Below are positions 50,647 through 59,870 of a stretch of DNA of 64,000 nucleotides, in pieces (position 1 is the first letter of the stretch; the number at the start of each line of letters is the position of its first letter). The notes beneath the pieces are model-generated. The model was not told where the DNA came from, did no database searches, and saw only the letters and a list, made by a program, of their open reading frames with translations. The DNA comes from Peredibacter sp045999315 (lineage in GTDB: Bacteria; Bdellovibrionota; Bacteriovoracia; Bacteriovoracales; Bacteriovoracaceae). Both the position numbers and the translations under genes were made by a program. The stretch is taken from contig NZ_CP174607.1 of the NCBI RefSeq assembly GCF_045999315.1, positions 2,790,001-2,854,000 of the forward strand. The letters run 5' to 3'.

Positions 50647-52212
50647 TTAGTGATCGTCATTTTCCGTAAAGTTCGGGAAGTATCCTGGATAAAACCAACC
50701 GTTAGGAAATGCAACATTTGGCTGCTCAGGTCTCCAAATGGTGCTGAACGGGTCAAAGCTACCAGGTGTTCTTGCCATCGGAATATCATCGTCCCAGTCA
50801 GTGAGGTCGTTGAAGGTATTAAATCCATCAATGTCACCGGGAATTTCAACTTCAGAAGGGTTGTCCTGACGAGCAGAAGCACCTCTAAAAATGTCGGAGA
50901 CATATTCAAGATCCGAATTGGTTGGAAAAATACGGTCCCAGTCTCTAACTACCATTCTGATTCGTGCTTTCATGTCAAAGGCAGTATCAAAACAATAGAA
51001 AGTATAAAATGGATTCACTTGAGTTTGTTCACTTGTTGCAATAAGTGACCCAATTCCCAGAAACGGATCGGCCGCTAAAGCACGGGTCGTCATTGTATTT
51101 GTTTTGACTCTTTGTGCATCAGATTCGGCCAGAGAAACGATTCTCGTTGTTCCATCAAGCATTTTGTTAGCGGCATAGAAGTCTGCCACTCGAGGATCAA
51201 ATGTTTTTCCAAAAATGGGATCTGCCCAATAACTAGTGTAAGAAAAATCTGAACTCGCCACATAATCAATGTTTAAACTGGCAAGATTTCGTCTGAAGTT
51301 TGCGTAGTGAATATTCGAATAAGTCGTTCCTTCAATACCAGGGTACTTATATTCTTTTTCGAAATCCGCATTCACAGTTGTTTGTGTCACTTCGTAGGCC
51401 GAAGTAGATCTTTCCGTCATTTCTCTAATTGGACCTTTTACACAATTGTAGGGCTTACCACCGCAACGAACTGTACGAGTTGAAAGAGTGCTTGTTTCAG
51501 GTGATCCCGCACTATAGCTTACAGTTAGTTTATTAATTGTAATGACGCCAATATCACATTGTTCTTCATCGCCGTCTTTGTAATTAAAGGCACAAAGATC
51601 CTGGTCCGTTTCAACTTGAAAAGGACGTCTGTTACCGACTGGAATGCTTGGATCAGTTGAAGCATAGTCTCCACAATTCATGGCCGACGTACTGGTTGAA
51701 ATATCAATGCCTCTGGCACCTGCTTGTGATGCAACTTCGGGCGCACCAGCGTCCCCAGAGCATTCAATTTGTAGATATGAACCTGAAGAGTCACCTGGAA
51801 TTCGGTTGTAGTAACTATAAGGAGCATAGCCAACATAATCACAAGAGTTTTTACTTGCTTGGATTTTGACTGCAAGTCCACCATTCGTTAGGGCCAATTC
51901 TTCTGCTTCAAAATAGCAAGTAATATCATTGGCCGTGGGGTTAGCACGGAAAGCATCGTTAGAAAGGCCTACTGTATTTCTAACCTCACAATTCGTGGCA
52001 GCGTTACCAAGACCTGTTTTATGTAATTTGAAATTTTGGCGGGGATCAGAAGAGCTCACCACTGAAAAATAGTATTCTTCAGGAGGAATGGGAATTGCGC
52101 CAGGATCAGTCGAGGAGTTGTTTCCACTCTGCAATTCAGGTGAAACTTTTTCATTACAACTCGCGAGTGTAAGCGCGAGTGCTAATAGAGAAAGTTTTGA
52201 AATTATTTTCAT
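50647..52212 (-). CDS. Large Cys-rich lipoprotein, unknown
   Basis: A 521-residue protein with a lipoprotein signal (LALTLASC, lipidated Cys near residue 19 from ATG 52212). After the lipid Cys there are ten more Cys, eight of them paired within residues ~70-270, suggesting disulfides in the periplasm or on the surface. The sequence is rich in Ser/Thr/Asp/Tyr and ends with an acidic tail (TENDDH). I do not recognise a family. A second, smaller lipoprotein at 59028 also has exactly ten non-lipid Cys. Confidence 0.72.
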   Translation of the reverse strand: MKIISKLSLLALALTLASCNEKVSPELQSGNNSSTDPGAIPIPPEEYYFSVVSSSDPRQNFKLHKTGLGNAATNCEVRNTVGLSNDAFRANPTANDITCYFEAEELALTNGGLAVKIQASKNSCDYVGYAPYSYYNRIPGDSSGSYLQIECSGDAGAPEVASQAGARGIDISTSTSAMNCGDYASTDPSIPVGNRRPFQVETDQDLCAFNYKDGDEEQCDIGVITINKLTVSYSAGSPETSTLSTRTVRCGGKPYNCVKGPIREMTERSTSAYEVTQTTVNADFEKEYKYPGIEGTTYSNIHYANFRRNLASLNIDYVASSDFSYTSYWADPIFGKTFDPRVADFYAANKMLDGTTRIVSLAESDAQRVKTNTMTTRALAADPFLGIGSLIATSEQTQVNPFYTFYCFDTAFDMKARIRMVVRDWDRIFPTNSDLEYVSDIFRGASARQDNPSEVEIPGDIDGFNTFNDLTDWDDDIPMARTPGSFDPFSTIWRPEQPNVAFPNGWFYPGYFPNFTENDDH

Positions 52213-52390
52213 AATCATTCCTTCGAGAAAACCTATATTCCCTTCCAACTCTTCGGAAGGACGAAAAGAAAATTAAGAGGGCGTAGTTTTTTACTCCTCT
52301 TTTTTTCTTCAACAGGTTAGACTCATCCTAAGTACTTTTATTTTACAACAGAGCACTGTTTTTCAGACTAAGAAGGTCGGAAAATTCAAG

Positions 52391-53260
52391 ATGATTAAAT
52401 CCACTCAAAAATATCAATCACTTCGACTCTATATATATCTTTACTTGCTTTTTTTAGTCGTGTTTTTCTGCCCAAAAATCTGGGCTGCTCAGACGGCAAT
52501 GGTGATTGCAGATCGTGCGGTTATTTATTCTGATAAAGAAATGACTAGTCCGATCGGGTATGTTTCTCGAGGGAAAAAAGTCAAAATCGGGGAGATACCG
52601 AGGAACCGTGCTCAGGTATTTCCTATCATTATTTCGGGAAAACTTGCCTTCATTCGGGCCATTGATATCACCACAGAAAAAGAATCCATGGATTCAACTC
52701 GTCTGTCGGCCGAACGCTTTCAGAAGAGCACACGCAAAGAATACAAATCAAAGTATGTTCTCTCGTACGTGACCTTCCTTTCGCAAATCTCTCTCAGTAA
52801 TTCTAATTCTCAATTAGAGAATGGAGACGCTGTTCAATGGCATGGAGTTTCCCTAAAAGGTGAGGCCTTTATTTGGAAGCATTGGGACCTTCAAATTCTT
52901 TTTAATTATCTGCAGGCCATTAAGGATAAAGAAACTTTTAGGGTAGTGGAGTTTGGGGCCGGCGGAGCTTATCGCCTGATTAACGGTCAAAAATTTCTTC
53001 TTCGTCTTGAAGGACAGTTCCTCGCTATTCCATTTTCGAATTACTCTCTGGCCGATGATTTTAGGGTGAATGGATATGGATTCTCGACCGGTGCAGGATT
53101 GAATGCGAACTATTACTTTAATGAGAATTGGTCTTTTGAAGGGGCCCTTGGTCTCTATTACATGAAGACCTTCGGATACGATGCTCCCAAGCCTTATAAG
53201 AGTATTGAGCCCAGCTTCGTGGGCCCTCGGGTGACTCTTGGATTAAGCTATACTTATTAG
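52391..53260 (+). CDS. Exported SH3-like plus beta-barrel protein, unknown
   Basis: A 289-residue protein with a long, basic-then-hydrophobic leader (cut near WAA-QTA). Residues ~33-95 look like a bacterial SH3-type domain (VIADRAVIYSDKEMTS, then SRGKKVKIGE). The remainder is strand-rich and ends LGLSYTY, as in small outer-membrane barrels. The plan is similar to the pair at 23365-25967. Its 3' end overlaps the convergent membrane-protein gene by 18 bases. Function unknown. Confidence 0.65.
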   Translation: MIKSTQKYQSLRLYIYLYLLFLVVFFCPKIWAAQTAMVIADRAVIYSDKEMTSPIGYVSRGKKVKIGEIPRNRAQVFPIIISGKLAFIRAIDITTEKESMDSTRLSAERFQKSTRKEYKSKYVLSYVTFLSQISLSNSNSQLENGDAVQWHGVSLKGEAFIWKHWDLQILFNYLQAIKDKETFRVVEFGAGGAYRLINGQKFLLRLEGQFLAIPFSNYSLADDFRVNGYGFSTGAGLNANYYFNENWSFEGALGLYYMKTFGYDAPKPYKSIEPSFVGPRVTLGLSYTY

Positions 53261-53812
53261 TTTCTTCAGCTTCTCTAGATCCGCTTTTCTCGAGTGACGA
53301 TCGACTAAAATCTTCTGACCGCTTTTACTCATAAGATACAGAACAAAGTAGCCTTTGTTTTGAAATCCCACGTTCGCTTCAGTCGCATTAATTTTGGCCA
53401 CATTGGGAGAATCCATGAAGGCCTCAATCTTCAACTCATCTGAGGATTCAACTTCAAATGTTTCTGTGAAAACTGGAACAGCAAAAACTCGATGCTGAAG
53501 AGTAAGGTTCTTTCCTTTGCGGATGATGCGTTTTTCGTAAAAGAAGAAGCCAAAAATGAAAACTGGTAGAAGTCCGATAAAAGAAAGAAGGGTGTAGCCC
53601 AAAGTCGCGTCAGTTTCATCGCCAAGTTCAATCAGTTTTAAAACCGGGGCCTTGATCGCAAGGAACATAAAGAAGATCACGGCCACAACACAAATGGCAT
53701 AGATCCAGAAAATATAGGGAAGTCCGTAAGTTTTTAAAGTGAGAGAACCATCTTTTTTATCAATGAAATCAGTTTCGTCTTCGCCAACTGGAAAAACATA
53801 CATAAGGCCCAT
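53243..53812 (-). CDS. Inner-membrane protein with two helices, unknown
   Basis: A 189-residue protein (start ATG 53812) with an N-terminal soluble part, two membrane helices (~30-55 and ~75-97), and a C-terminal domain of strands (LQHRVFAVPVFTETFEVES onward) ending in basic helices. The arrangement resembles small PH-like or DUF membrane proteins, but I cannot assign a family. It is the last of a three-gene minus-strand operon after the App1-like and C45-like genes, suggesting a shared role in membrane lipid or envelope processing (inferred). Confidence 0.6.
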   Translation of the reverse strand: MGLMYVFPVGEDETDFIDKKDGSLTLKTYGLPYIFWIYAICVVAVIFFMFLAIKAPVLKLIELGDETDATLGYTLLSFIGLLPVFIFGFFFYEKRIIRKGKNLTLQHRVFAVPVFTETFEVESSDELKIEAFMDSPNVAKINATEANVGFQNKGYFVLYLMSKSGQKILVDRHSRKADLEKLKKLISIA

Positions 53813-53824
53813 GGACACGATCCT

Positions 53825-55372
53825 TTACTTACTATGGGGAGAAAATACGTCTAAAAGTTCCAGCCGAGGATAAAGGAGTTTCATCCAAGTGGCAAATACT
53901 GGTTTGGGAGCGAGTTTCTCTTGCTGGAAGAGCTCACGGTAACTGTCCTGAACGTCGTTACTGGTCACAGTCGGAGCAAGCTCCAGACGTTTTTCCAGGC
54001 GCATAATAAGAAGAATCCATTGGTCTTTCAAAGACTCAGGTAAATTCATTTTTTTGACCTTTTTATAGATCAAGGCGATTTCCTTAGAGTTAGAAACGAA
54101 CTTGAAGTCCCAAAGGTACAAGTAGAAACGGATAATCTCTTTCCACATGGAATTTGGCATGAGGGCGTGGGCCATTTGGAGCTCATGGTAGGCGATATCA
54201 TACTCACCCTGATCAAAGGCGCTTTGAGCATAGGAAGCGCGCTTCCAGGCCTCCTCAAAAGGTCTTAAAGCATGGGCCTTTTTAACGACCTTGCCTTCGC
54301 CATTATCACCCAGAGAAAACTGGACGATTTCATCTGACTTCACCATCGCTCCTGAACCTTCTTTGAGGTCTAGAAGACCCGAGGTGAGGTTTACGTGATA
54401 GGCCCCAACGGTTGAAAGGGTCGCGGCCGGATGAAGCCATTTCTTGGCCTTTTGATCTTCCACATCCGTCATGAGATCGAGAATGTGCTCGTTCTTTGCA
54501 TGCAGAAGTTTTTCTTTCATCCAGTTTTGACGGGCCTCCGAAAATTTAATGAAATTTTCAAACCCACCAGCATCTTGCTGAAGTGGAATATTGGTGAAAA
54601 TCAACGGGCTCGTTTCATTCACGTTATAGGACTCAGAATTAAGGGCCGGGCCATCCAGGTCCATGGCCTGAACCACACCGGTTTTTTCTAAAAGAAGAAG
54701 CGACCATTTAGTCATAGAGACTTTTTTCTTCATCTCTCTTTTTACTTCCGCGAGATTTTGTGATTCAAAAAGAGTTTCAAAAGTAATCTTAAAAATACTT
54801 TGTCCGTCACGGTGATAGGTCTTCCCGGGTTTGTGATGAAGAGCGAAGCTTAATCCGCTTCCGTGAAGTCCCTGAAGAAACAGAGGAGCAAGTCCCTCAG
54901 AACTATAATTTAAAAGAGGAAGTTTTCCTTCTTGCTGCCAGAAATAAAGGCGAGGGCTCTCTTCAAAAATGCCAATCAACGGAAAATCCAAAAGTCGCGA
55001 ATGGGTGATGCCATCTTTGGATTTTGCAAACACACTGGTGCAACCAGGAAGAATGCTTTTGAGTTCCGGATAGACCTGGCCGTAGTGGGCCGCAACTTCA
55101 AAAAGAGAAAGAAAACTAAAGTATCTTACGGGATCAATGCCCATGCCTTCAGCATAAGCAGTCACACACTTATCAAAGAAGCTGTCTTCTTTTTTCTTCA
55201 TGAGAATGCGCGCACGAGAAATGATGTCCTGGCCCGTTCTTAAAATCGCATTCGTTGAGAGAAGTTTCATCACTCGAGATTCAATCTTTAAGAAAGAGTC
55301 TTTTTCTCGCATACCGAGCTGATAAAGATTTTCTACAGGATCACCAATAAGAGGAACGATAACAGTCTTCAT
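53825..55372 (-). CDS. C45-like Ntn-hydrolase (acyltransferase/amidase family)
   Basis: A 515-residue protein. LPGCTSVFAKSKDG (108-121) with HSRLLDF (124-130) matches the C45 / acyl-CoA:6-aminopenicillanate acyltransferase-like signature, in which Cys111 would be the N-terminal nucleophile after self-cleavage. The C-terminal ~150 residues (HELQMAHALMPNSMW onward) are helical and TPR-like, an addition to the usual core. No signal peptide is seen. It starts one base after the App1-like stop. Substrate is unknown; family members cleave or form amide bonds. Confidence 0.68.
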   Translation of the reverse strand: MKTVIVPLIGDPVENLYQLGMREKDSFLKIESRVMKLLSTNAILRTGQDIISRARILMKKKEDSFFDKCVTAYAEGMGIDPVRYFSFLSLFEVAAHYGQVYPELKSILPGCTSVFAKSKDGITHSRLLDFPLIGIFEESPRLYFWQQEGKLPLLNYSSEGLAPLFLQGLHGSGLSFALHHKPGKTYHRDGQSIFKITFETLFESQNLAEVKREMKKKVSMTKWSLLLLEKTGVVQAMDLDGPALNSESYNVNETSPLIFTNIPLQQDAGGFENFIKFSEARQNWMKEKLLHAKNEHILDLMTDVEDQKAKKWLHPAATLSTVGAYHVNLTSGLLDLKEGSGAMVKSDEIVQFSLGDNGEGKVVKKAHALRPFEEAWKRASYAQSAFDQGEYDIAYHELQMAHALMPNSMWKEIIRFYLYLWDFKFVSNSKEIALIYKKVKKMNLPESLKDQWILLIMRLEKRLELAPTVTSNDVQDSYRELFQQEKLAPKPVFATWMKLLYPRLELLDVFSPHSK

Positions 55373-55373
55373 A

Positions 55374-56462
55374 CTAACCTACGTAATAAGTAACCAGATG
55401 TTTTAAGTTGTTGGCAAAATCCAGATTGAAGACACGATTCTGGAGGGACTCCAGCATATGGGGCTTACAACGGATATAAATTTTGAGTTTGCCCTTAGGG
55501 TGGGCGTCACTCATATTTTTTAATTGATAAAACTTCGATAAGAAGCGGAAGTGCTGCTGGTTTGTGAGCTTGAATGACTCTTCACGCTTAATATTGTTCC
55601 ACAGGGTCCATGGGTCATAACGGCCCACTAACACGGCCGCAAGAGTGAGGTAAATCAAAGTATCAGATTCAAACCCATCACCGATGAGAACCAGCTCTGA
55701 GGGAATTCCGGTCATGAGAAGAATATTAACGATGGTATTAAGTTTATAAAACCCTTGAGAGCGCAAATCTTTGGTCGAAAGATCTCCCTCAAAGAAAGAA
55801 AAAATATTCCGGTAGTCTTTCAGGAAAATGTTCCCGGTAAAAATTTGTCGAGCATATAGCCAGTCACGAATGGCGTTCTCGTAAAAGTGCGGAGAGGCCG
55901 ACACCACGAATGGCTGGTAGTTTTCTTTTATGAGATCTTTCACAATATCAATGGAGTGGTCCACTGGTGGGAAATACTGAATAGGATTTCTGAGCGAGAG
56001 ATAAAGTTCCTTCATGGACGAATAACGAGTGTCCACCAGGGTCTTATCAAAATCCGTGATCAGAATTTTTTTTGGTTTTTGAATGGTGGTGGGAATGAAA
56101 CTTCCAATCAAAAGATCAAGACCAGGATGAGTTTTTGTTTCGTAGAGTCTTAACTTCGCCACATTCATGGCCTCAGGTTGAGGAATCTTAAAATTAAAGT
56201 TCCCGAAACTATCTGAATCAAAACTTCTGATGGTCACTTCTTTATCGTCATTTGAGAGACCCACGACCTTGAGGCGAAACTCATTCGAAGAAAGAAGACC
56301 CATACTTTGAATGGGCTTTGTCGGAACGATTTCTTTTAAGTTTTGGTTGATCTCATCCAAGATTTCGAAACGTCCTTGCGAAGAATAAGTCATCGAGGCA
56401 CGAATATGAATATATTCATCTGACTCGATTCCTGTAAAATGCACTAACTTTGGACGTCTCAT
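55374..56462 (-). CDS. App1-like phosphatase (DUF2183, HAD-type)
   Basis: A 362-residue protein with an N-terminal strand-rich region (~20-125) and a C-terminal HAD-like catalytic part: ITDFDKTLVDT (nucleophile Asp137, acid Asp139), FVVSASPHFYENAI (motif II) and LVLIGDGFESDTLIYL (motif IV). This fits the App1/DUF2183 family, whose yeast member is a phosphatidate phosphatase; most bacterial ones are uncharacterised. It is the first gene of an operon with the C45-like and membrane proteins. Confidence 0.75.
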   Translation of the reverse strand: MRRPKLVHFTGIESDEYIHIRASMTYSSQGRFEILDEINQNLKEIVPTKPIQSMGLLSSNEFRLKVVGLSNDDKEVTIRSFDSDSFGNFNFKIPQPEAMNVAKLRLYETKTHPGLDLLIGSFIPTTIQKPKKILITDFDKTLVDTRYSSMKELYLSLRNPIQYFPPVDHSIDIVKDLIKENYQPFVVSASPHFYENAIRDWLYARQIFTGNIFLKDYRNIFSFFEGDLSTKDLRSQGFYKLNTIVNILLMTGIPSELVLIGDGFESDTLIYLTLAAVLVGRYDPWTLWNNIKREESFKLTNQQHFRFLSKFYQLKNMSDAHPKGKLKIYIRCKPHMLESLQNRVFNLDFANNLKHLVTYYVG

Positions 56463-56522
56463 GATGCCTATTGTAACCCGAAGGAGTGGACATCTCCTTC
56501 ACTTTTTTGACAAAATACTTCC

Positions 56523-56807
56523 ATGTTACAGATGACACTTATTATTAAAGGCAAAGTACAGCGTGTGGGTTTTCGCTACAGCGTTGTAGACTTTGTTCAT
56601 TCTGAAAAACTTCCTATCGTTGGTCACGTGCGTAATATGCCAGATGGTTCAGTTCATGTGATTGCTCAAGGGGACATTGAGGCACTGAAGGAACTACATC
56701 GTTTCTGCACCAAAGGACCACCTCGTGCCGAAGTAAGAGAAGTAGATCAGGATCTTATTAAAATTAATAAAGCAGAATTCTCGGACTTTGTGGTGCTGGC
56801 CGACTAG
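56523..56807 (+). CDS. acyP: Acylphosphatase
   Basis: A 94-residue enzyme that hydrolyses acyl phosphates. The signature GKVQRVGFRYSVVDF carries the phosphate-binding loop and Arg, and HVRNMPDGSVHVIAQG carries the catalytic Asn. Size is typical. No Shine-Dalgarno is visible before the ATG. It overlaps the convergent coiled-coil/Hsp20 gene by four bases at the stop codons. Confidence 0.93.
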   Translation: MLQMTLIIKGKVQRVGFRYSVVDFVHSEKLPIVGHVRNMPDGSVHVIAQGDIEALKELHRFCTKGPPRAEVREVDQDLIKINKAEFSDFVVLAD

Positions 56808-57964
56808 GCCTTCTTGATGACGTAAGTCATGGTGCCATTTTCATAAGACGATTTAACTGATTTATGATCTAGATGGGACTCAGTTGCCAATCTTGTGGTG
56901 AATGATTCGACCTTGTTGATCTTATTAATCACTCCCTCGGCCGTTTTATTGGCGTCCACGTAGCGACGGTTAAAGCTTAATACCACTTCTTTATTGTTGA
57001 AGGTAAGTCTTAGGTCTTGTTTTGAGTGCTCAGGCACGTCTACTTGGATTTCAACCCGGTCAGGGTATTGAGTCATCTTTGGTTTTAAGGCCTCAAATTT
57101 GAAGAACGGATCGTCCATCTTAGAGACGGTTTGAGTGATCTCTTTTGTGAGGCTCGTTTTTAGATTCGAAACCACTTTTTGATGAGTATCATCCAGTGTC
57201 TTCAAACTTGCGTTGTTTCGGTCGAGATTGTCTTTATATTTCTTTTCAAAGAAGAGGTCCTGTTCTTTAAGACCTTTGCGATAAGTATTGTCGCGTTTAT
57301 CAACCTCTGTGTTGTGAACTTCGGTCATCTTCGCCATTTCAGTCTGCTGGCGAGCATTTGTGGCCATTCTTTCTTTTTTAAATTGGCCGTCCTGATCGTC
57401 TTTTAACTTTTTATAGTTACGGGAGTCTGTATTAAAACGAGTCGTAAACTCTTCAGTTTGTTTATTAATTTTGTTCTGGTGGTAGGCCTCAGAGTCTCTT
57501 AGGTTGGAGGCCATTTCATGCTTCATGTCTTCAACGCGCTTTTTACCTTCAAGATTCACGTCTTTTGAAGCGGTAGAGTAGCGGTCATTCATTTCTTCCA
57601 GATAGAACTGATGCTCACCTATAAGACGCTCACGCTCATCACTGAGTTTTGTTTGAATTTTGGCCTTCTCAGCTTCTGAAGAAACTTTCAGGGCCTTCAA
57701 TTGCTTATCAGTCATCTCGCTGGTTTGCTGAAGATGAGTGCGCATTTCGTTCAGGACCTTTTCTTTTTTGGAAGCTTCCTGATCAATGTGTCGGAGATTT
57801 TGATCCTGAAGATCGACAACTTCTCCCTGATGGGCCTTTTGCAGATCCACTTTGTAGTTCTGATGAGCATTTTCGATGGATTTTAATTCACGGTCATGAC
57901 GACGCTTGGCCGTTTCCAGCTGACGAGAATTAATTCTTTCAAGATCTCTGATGGCGCTACTCAT
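56804..57964 (-). CDS. Long coiled coil fused to a C-terminal Hsp20-like domain
   Basis: A 386-residue protein. Residues 1-~275 are almost entirely charged and Gln-rich with strong heptad character and very few Pro/Gly, which indicates a long coiled coil. Residues ~290-386 (FFKFEALKPKMTQYPDRVE, then VDVPEHSKQDLRLTF and VVLSFNRRYVD) look like an alpha-crystallin/Hsp20 or CS-type beta sandwich. I do not recall this order in a known family. No signal peptide. The start overlaps the 95-residue secreted gene by four bases; the three-gene operon is unusual. Confidence 0.65.
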   Translation of the reverse strand: MSSAIRDLERINSRQLETAKRRHDRELKSIENAHQNYKVDLQKAHQGEVVDLQDQNLRHIDQEASKKEKVLNEMRTHLQQTSEMTDKQLKALKVSSEAEKAKIQTKLSDERERLIGEHQFYLEEMNDRYSTASKDVNLEGKKRVEDMKHEMASNLRDSEAYHQNKINKQTEEFTTRFNTDSRNYKKLKDDQDGQFKKERMATNARQQTEMAKMTEVHNTEVDKRDNTYRKGLKEQDLFFEKKYKDNLDRNNASLKTLDDTHQKVVSNLKTSLTKEITQTVSKMDDPFFKFEALKPKMTQYPDRVEIQVDVPEHSKQDLRLTFNNKEVVLSFNRRYVDANKTAEGVINKINKVESFTTRLATESHLDHKSVKSSYENGTMTYVIKKA

Positions 57965-58248
57965 TGGACGGGAATCTCCTTGTCATAAGGATGGTCACAA
58001 ATTTTCTGACCTCTTCCAGTATAACCCGGACAGATCCAAGTGCGTAGTAGATCTACAGAAACAAATGAACCCCCATGATAACTTTTGTACATCTGGGGGT
58101 TCAAAGTTGAGACAATGTATTGGGCCTTTGCCTGGGTGGCAACGGCGTAGGGATCATTACTCTTCACAATGTACTGGTAGGCCCGGTATTCGGCCGAAAC
58201 CGAAAATGACCCAAGTAGAATAGTGAATAGAGCAATGATTTTGATCAA
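57961..58248 (-). CDS. Small secreted protein, unknown
   Basis: A 95-residue protein with a signal peptide (cut near VSA-EYRA), giving ~75 mature residues. The mature part is rich in Tyr and has two Cys close together (ICPGYTGRGQKIC) that could form a disulfide. It is the middle gene of a minus-strand operon, overlapping both neighbours by four bases. No family is recognised. A role linked to the coiled-coil protein is suggested only by the coupling. Confidence 0.6.
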   Translation of the reverse strand: MIKIIALFTILLGSFSVSAEYRAYQYIVKSNDPYAVATQAKAQYIVSTLNPQMYKSYHGGSFVSVDLLRTWICPGYTGRGQKICDHPYDKEIPVQ

Positions 58249-58556
58249 TGGAGTTCTCTCATTTTATCGAGGGCACGGTATTCAACCATCTTCATGAATG
58301 ACAGAACGAATTCTTTACGTTCATCATTTTGAAGGGCCTGAATGGCCGTCTTTTTTCTTTCGATCGACGAGTGACGTTCAATTTGCTTGTAGACCTTGTG
58401 AACTGTTTCGGCCGCGCGAGAGAAAGACATTCTCTTTACTTCAGCGACGTCTGAGAACGATTCATGAATCCAATCCTGATAGAACAGTGGAAAATAACCG
58501 GAGCTTCCTGCCTCGATTAATTGATCCAAACCTTGTGCTTCCTGCAACTTCCGCAT
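58245..58556 (-). CDS. Small helical protein, first gene of the coiled-coil operon
   Basis: A 103-residue soluble protein, mostly helical and rich in Glu, Lys and Arg (MSFSRAAETVHKVYKQIER). No motif or export signal is seen. AAAAGGAG lies a few bases before the ATG. Its end overlaps the secreted protein gene by four bases. Unknown function. Confidence 0.58.
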   Translation of the reverse strand: MRKLQEAQGLDQLIEAGSSGYFPLFYQDWIHESFSDVAEVKRMSFSRAAETVHKVYKQIERHSSIERKKTAIQALQNDERKEFVLSFMKMVEYRALDKMRELH

Positions 58557-58634
58557 AAAACTCCTTTTCTCACCTCCTATCTTACTAGTAGAGTGATATG
58601 ATGGTTGAGAGGGTAGCTTTTGCCAGGGGGAAAC

Positions 58635-59027
58635 ATGGAAAAGAGAGATGACTACTTAATCCCGGAAGAGATTGCCGAATGGATTGGCCTTAAAAAATCG
58701 GAATACCTGTCAAAATTAATCGTGCAAGTTGCTCCCGATGATTTCGGATTCGAGAAATATCACGAATTTAGTGATCTGGTTTCAGGAACCATCGAATCCC
58801 CGGACAAGGTCTTTGAAGGAACAGAAGATAATCAAAAAATCCGAACCTACATTCGTTCCTATAATCAAGGACAAAATTTTCACCAAGTTGTTTTAGGAAC
58901 GGTAGTAGTGGACAAAGACAGTTCGAGTGAAATTTTTATCCCGATCCTGGTCTTTGTATCGAAAAAAGATGAGTTGGTGAGAAGTTTTTGCGTAGGCAAG
59001 GTTGTTTCCCAACCTACGCTGAATTGA
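58635..59027 (+). CDS. Small soluble protein, unknown (weakly nuclease-like)
   Basis: A 130-residue protein from ATG 58635, preceded by CAGGGGGAAA. The middle shows FSDLVSGTIESPDKVFEG and later QVVLGTVVVD, a rhythm faintly reminiscent of small phage-type nuclease or RelE-like domains (for example PBECR), but I would not assign it. No export signal, no repeats. The gene sits alone between a divergent operon and a convergent lipoprotein gene whose stop is next to its own. Confidence 0.55.
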   Translation: MEKRDDYLIPEEIAEWIGLKKSEYLSKLIVQVAPDDFGFEKYHEFSDLVSGTIESPDKVFEGTEDNQKIRTYIRSYNQGQNFHQVVLGTVVVDKDSSSEIFIPILVFVSKKDELVRSFCVGKVVSQPTLN

Positions 59028-59750
59028 TTATTTAACTTTGATGTCTAGGTAGGCGCTTGAGTACTTTGTCTTGAAGCTAGTACAAAGATTTGTCATATAG
59101 GCCCGTGCTTCTGTATCGCAGGCAGCATTACTCTTACCACCATAAGGACAACGTGGGGCCCAGTAAGCGCAATAAGGTGAGTTGACGCCAGAGCAGACGT
59201 TCGCCGGCCAGTTGGTATATCCCTGCATACAGTTAAAGTATTCTGTCAGAAGGGGTTCCTTCATCACAATAACGCCATTCAGAGGATAGCCCGTAAACCC
59301 AGTGCGGTTCTTATACAGCTTTCCTTGCATCACTTTATCCGCCTCAGTGAACGTACACTGTGGTTGTCCGATGTAAGTTGAACTGCCACTTCCTTCTTTA
59401 TAAGTAGGAATTAAGCACGTTCTATAACTTGAAGAAGTGAGGCTTGATTTAAATTTAAAAAGAGTTTCGTCCTGGGTACTTTGACAGATACCAATGTGGC
59501 CCATCTCGGCGGTAAAACCTTTCGAAGAAAGATCACAGTTCTCAAATCCAGTTGTCGCTCCACCAGTGCTTGAACCTGTAGTTCCACCGCCTGAAGATCC
59601 GGTCGTTCCAGAGGGAAGTGATCCGCTAGAATTGTTAGGATTTCCAGAGTTATAGTCATTACTATAAGCATTGGTTAAACGAGTTCTTTGAGGGGCATCA
59701 CATCCTACGATGAGAGTGAGTGTTGCCAAAAATAAAACATATTTTTTCAT
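59028..59750 (-). CDS. Cys-rich lipoprotein with Ser/Gly/Thr linker
   Basis: A 240-residue lipoprotein (lipobox LIVGC, lipid Cys at 17). After a flexible Asn/Ser/Gly/Thr linker (~25-70) comes a compact domain of about 170 residues with ten Cys in pairs (for example ENCDL, GICQS, and YCAYWAPRCPYG). Disulfides are likely, so it faces the periplasm or surface. Function unknown. Like the larger lipoprotein at 50647, it has ten non-lipid Cys, but the sequences do not align by eye. Confidence 0.7.
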   Translation of the reverse strand: MKKYVLFLATLTLIVGCDAPQRTRLTNAYSNDYNSGNPNNSSGSLPSGTTGSSGGGTTGSSTGGATTGFENCDLSSKGFTAEMGHIGICQSTQDETLFKFKSSLTSSSYRTCLIPTYKEGSGSSTYIGQPQCTFTEADKVMQGKLYKNRTGFTGYPLNGVIVMKEPLLTEYFNCMQGYTNWPANVCSGVNSPYCAYWAPRCPYGGKSNAACDTEARAYMTNLCTSFKTKYSSAYLDIKVK

Positions 59751-59870
59751 AAGCAGTCCTTTAAACTGACTGATTCATCCTACTATTCGGCAGTTAGAAA
59801 ATTTTCATGAGTTTTTTCTGAAATCCGATAGGGAGGTATCGTGATATTCTTGTTGTTTTAAAGGTTTAGA

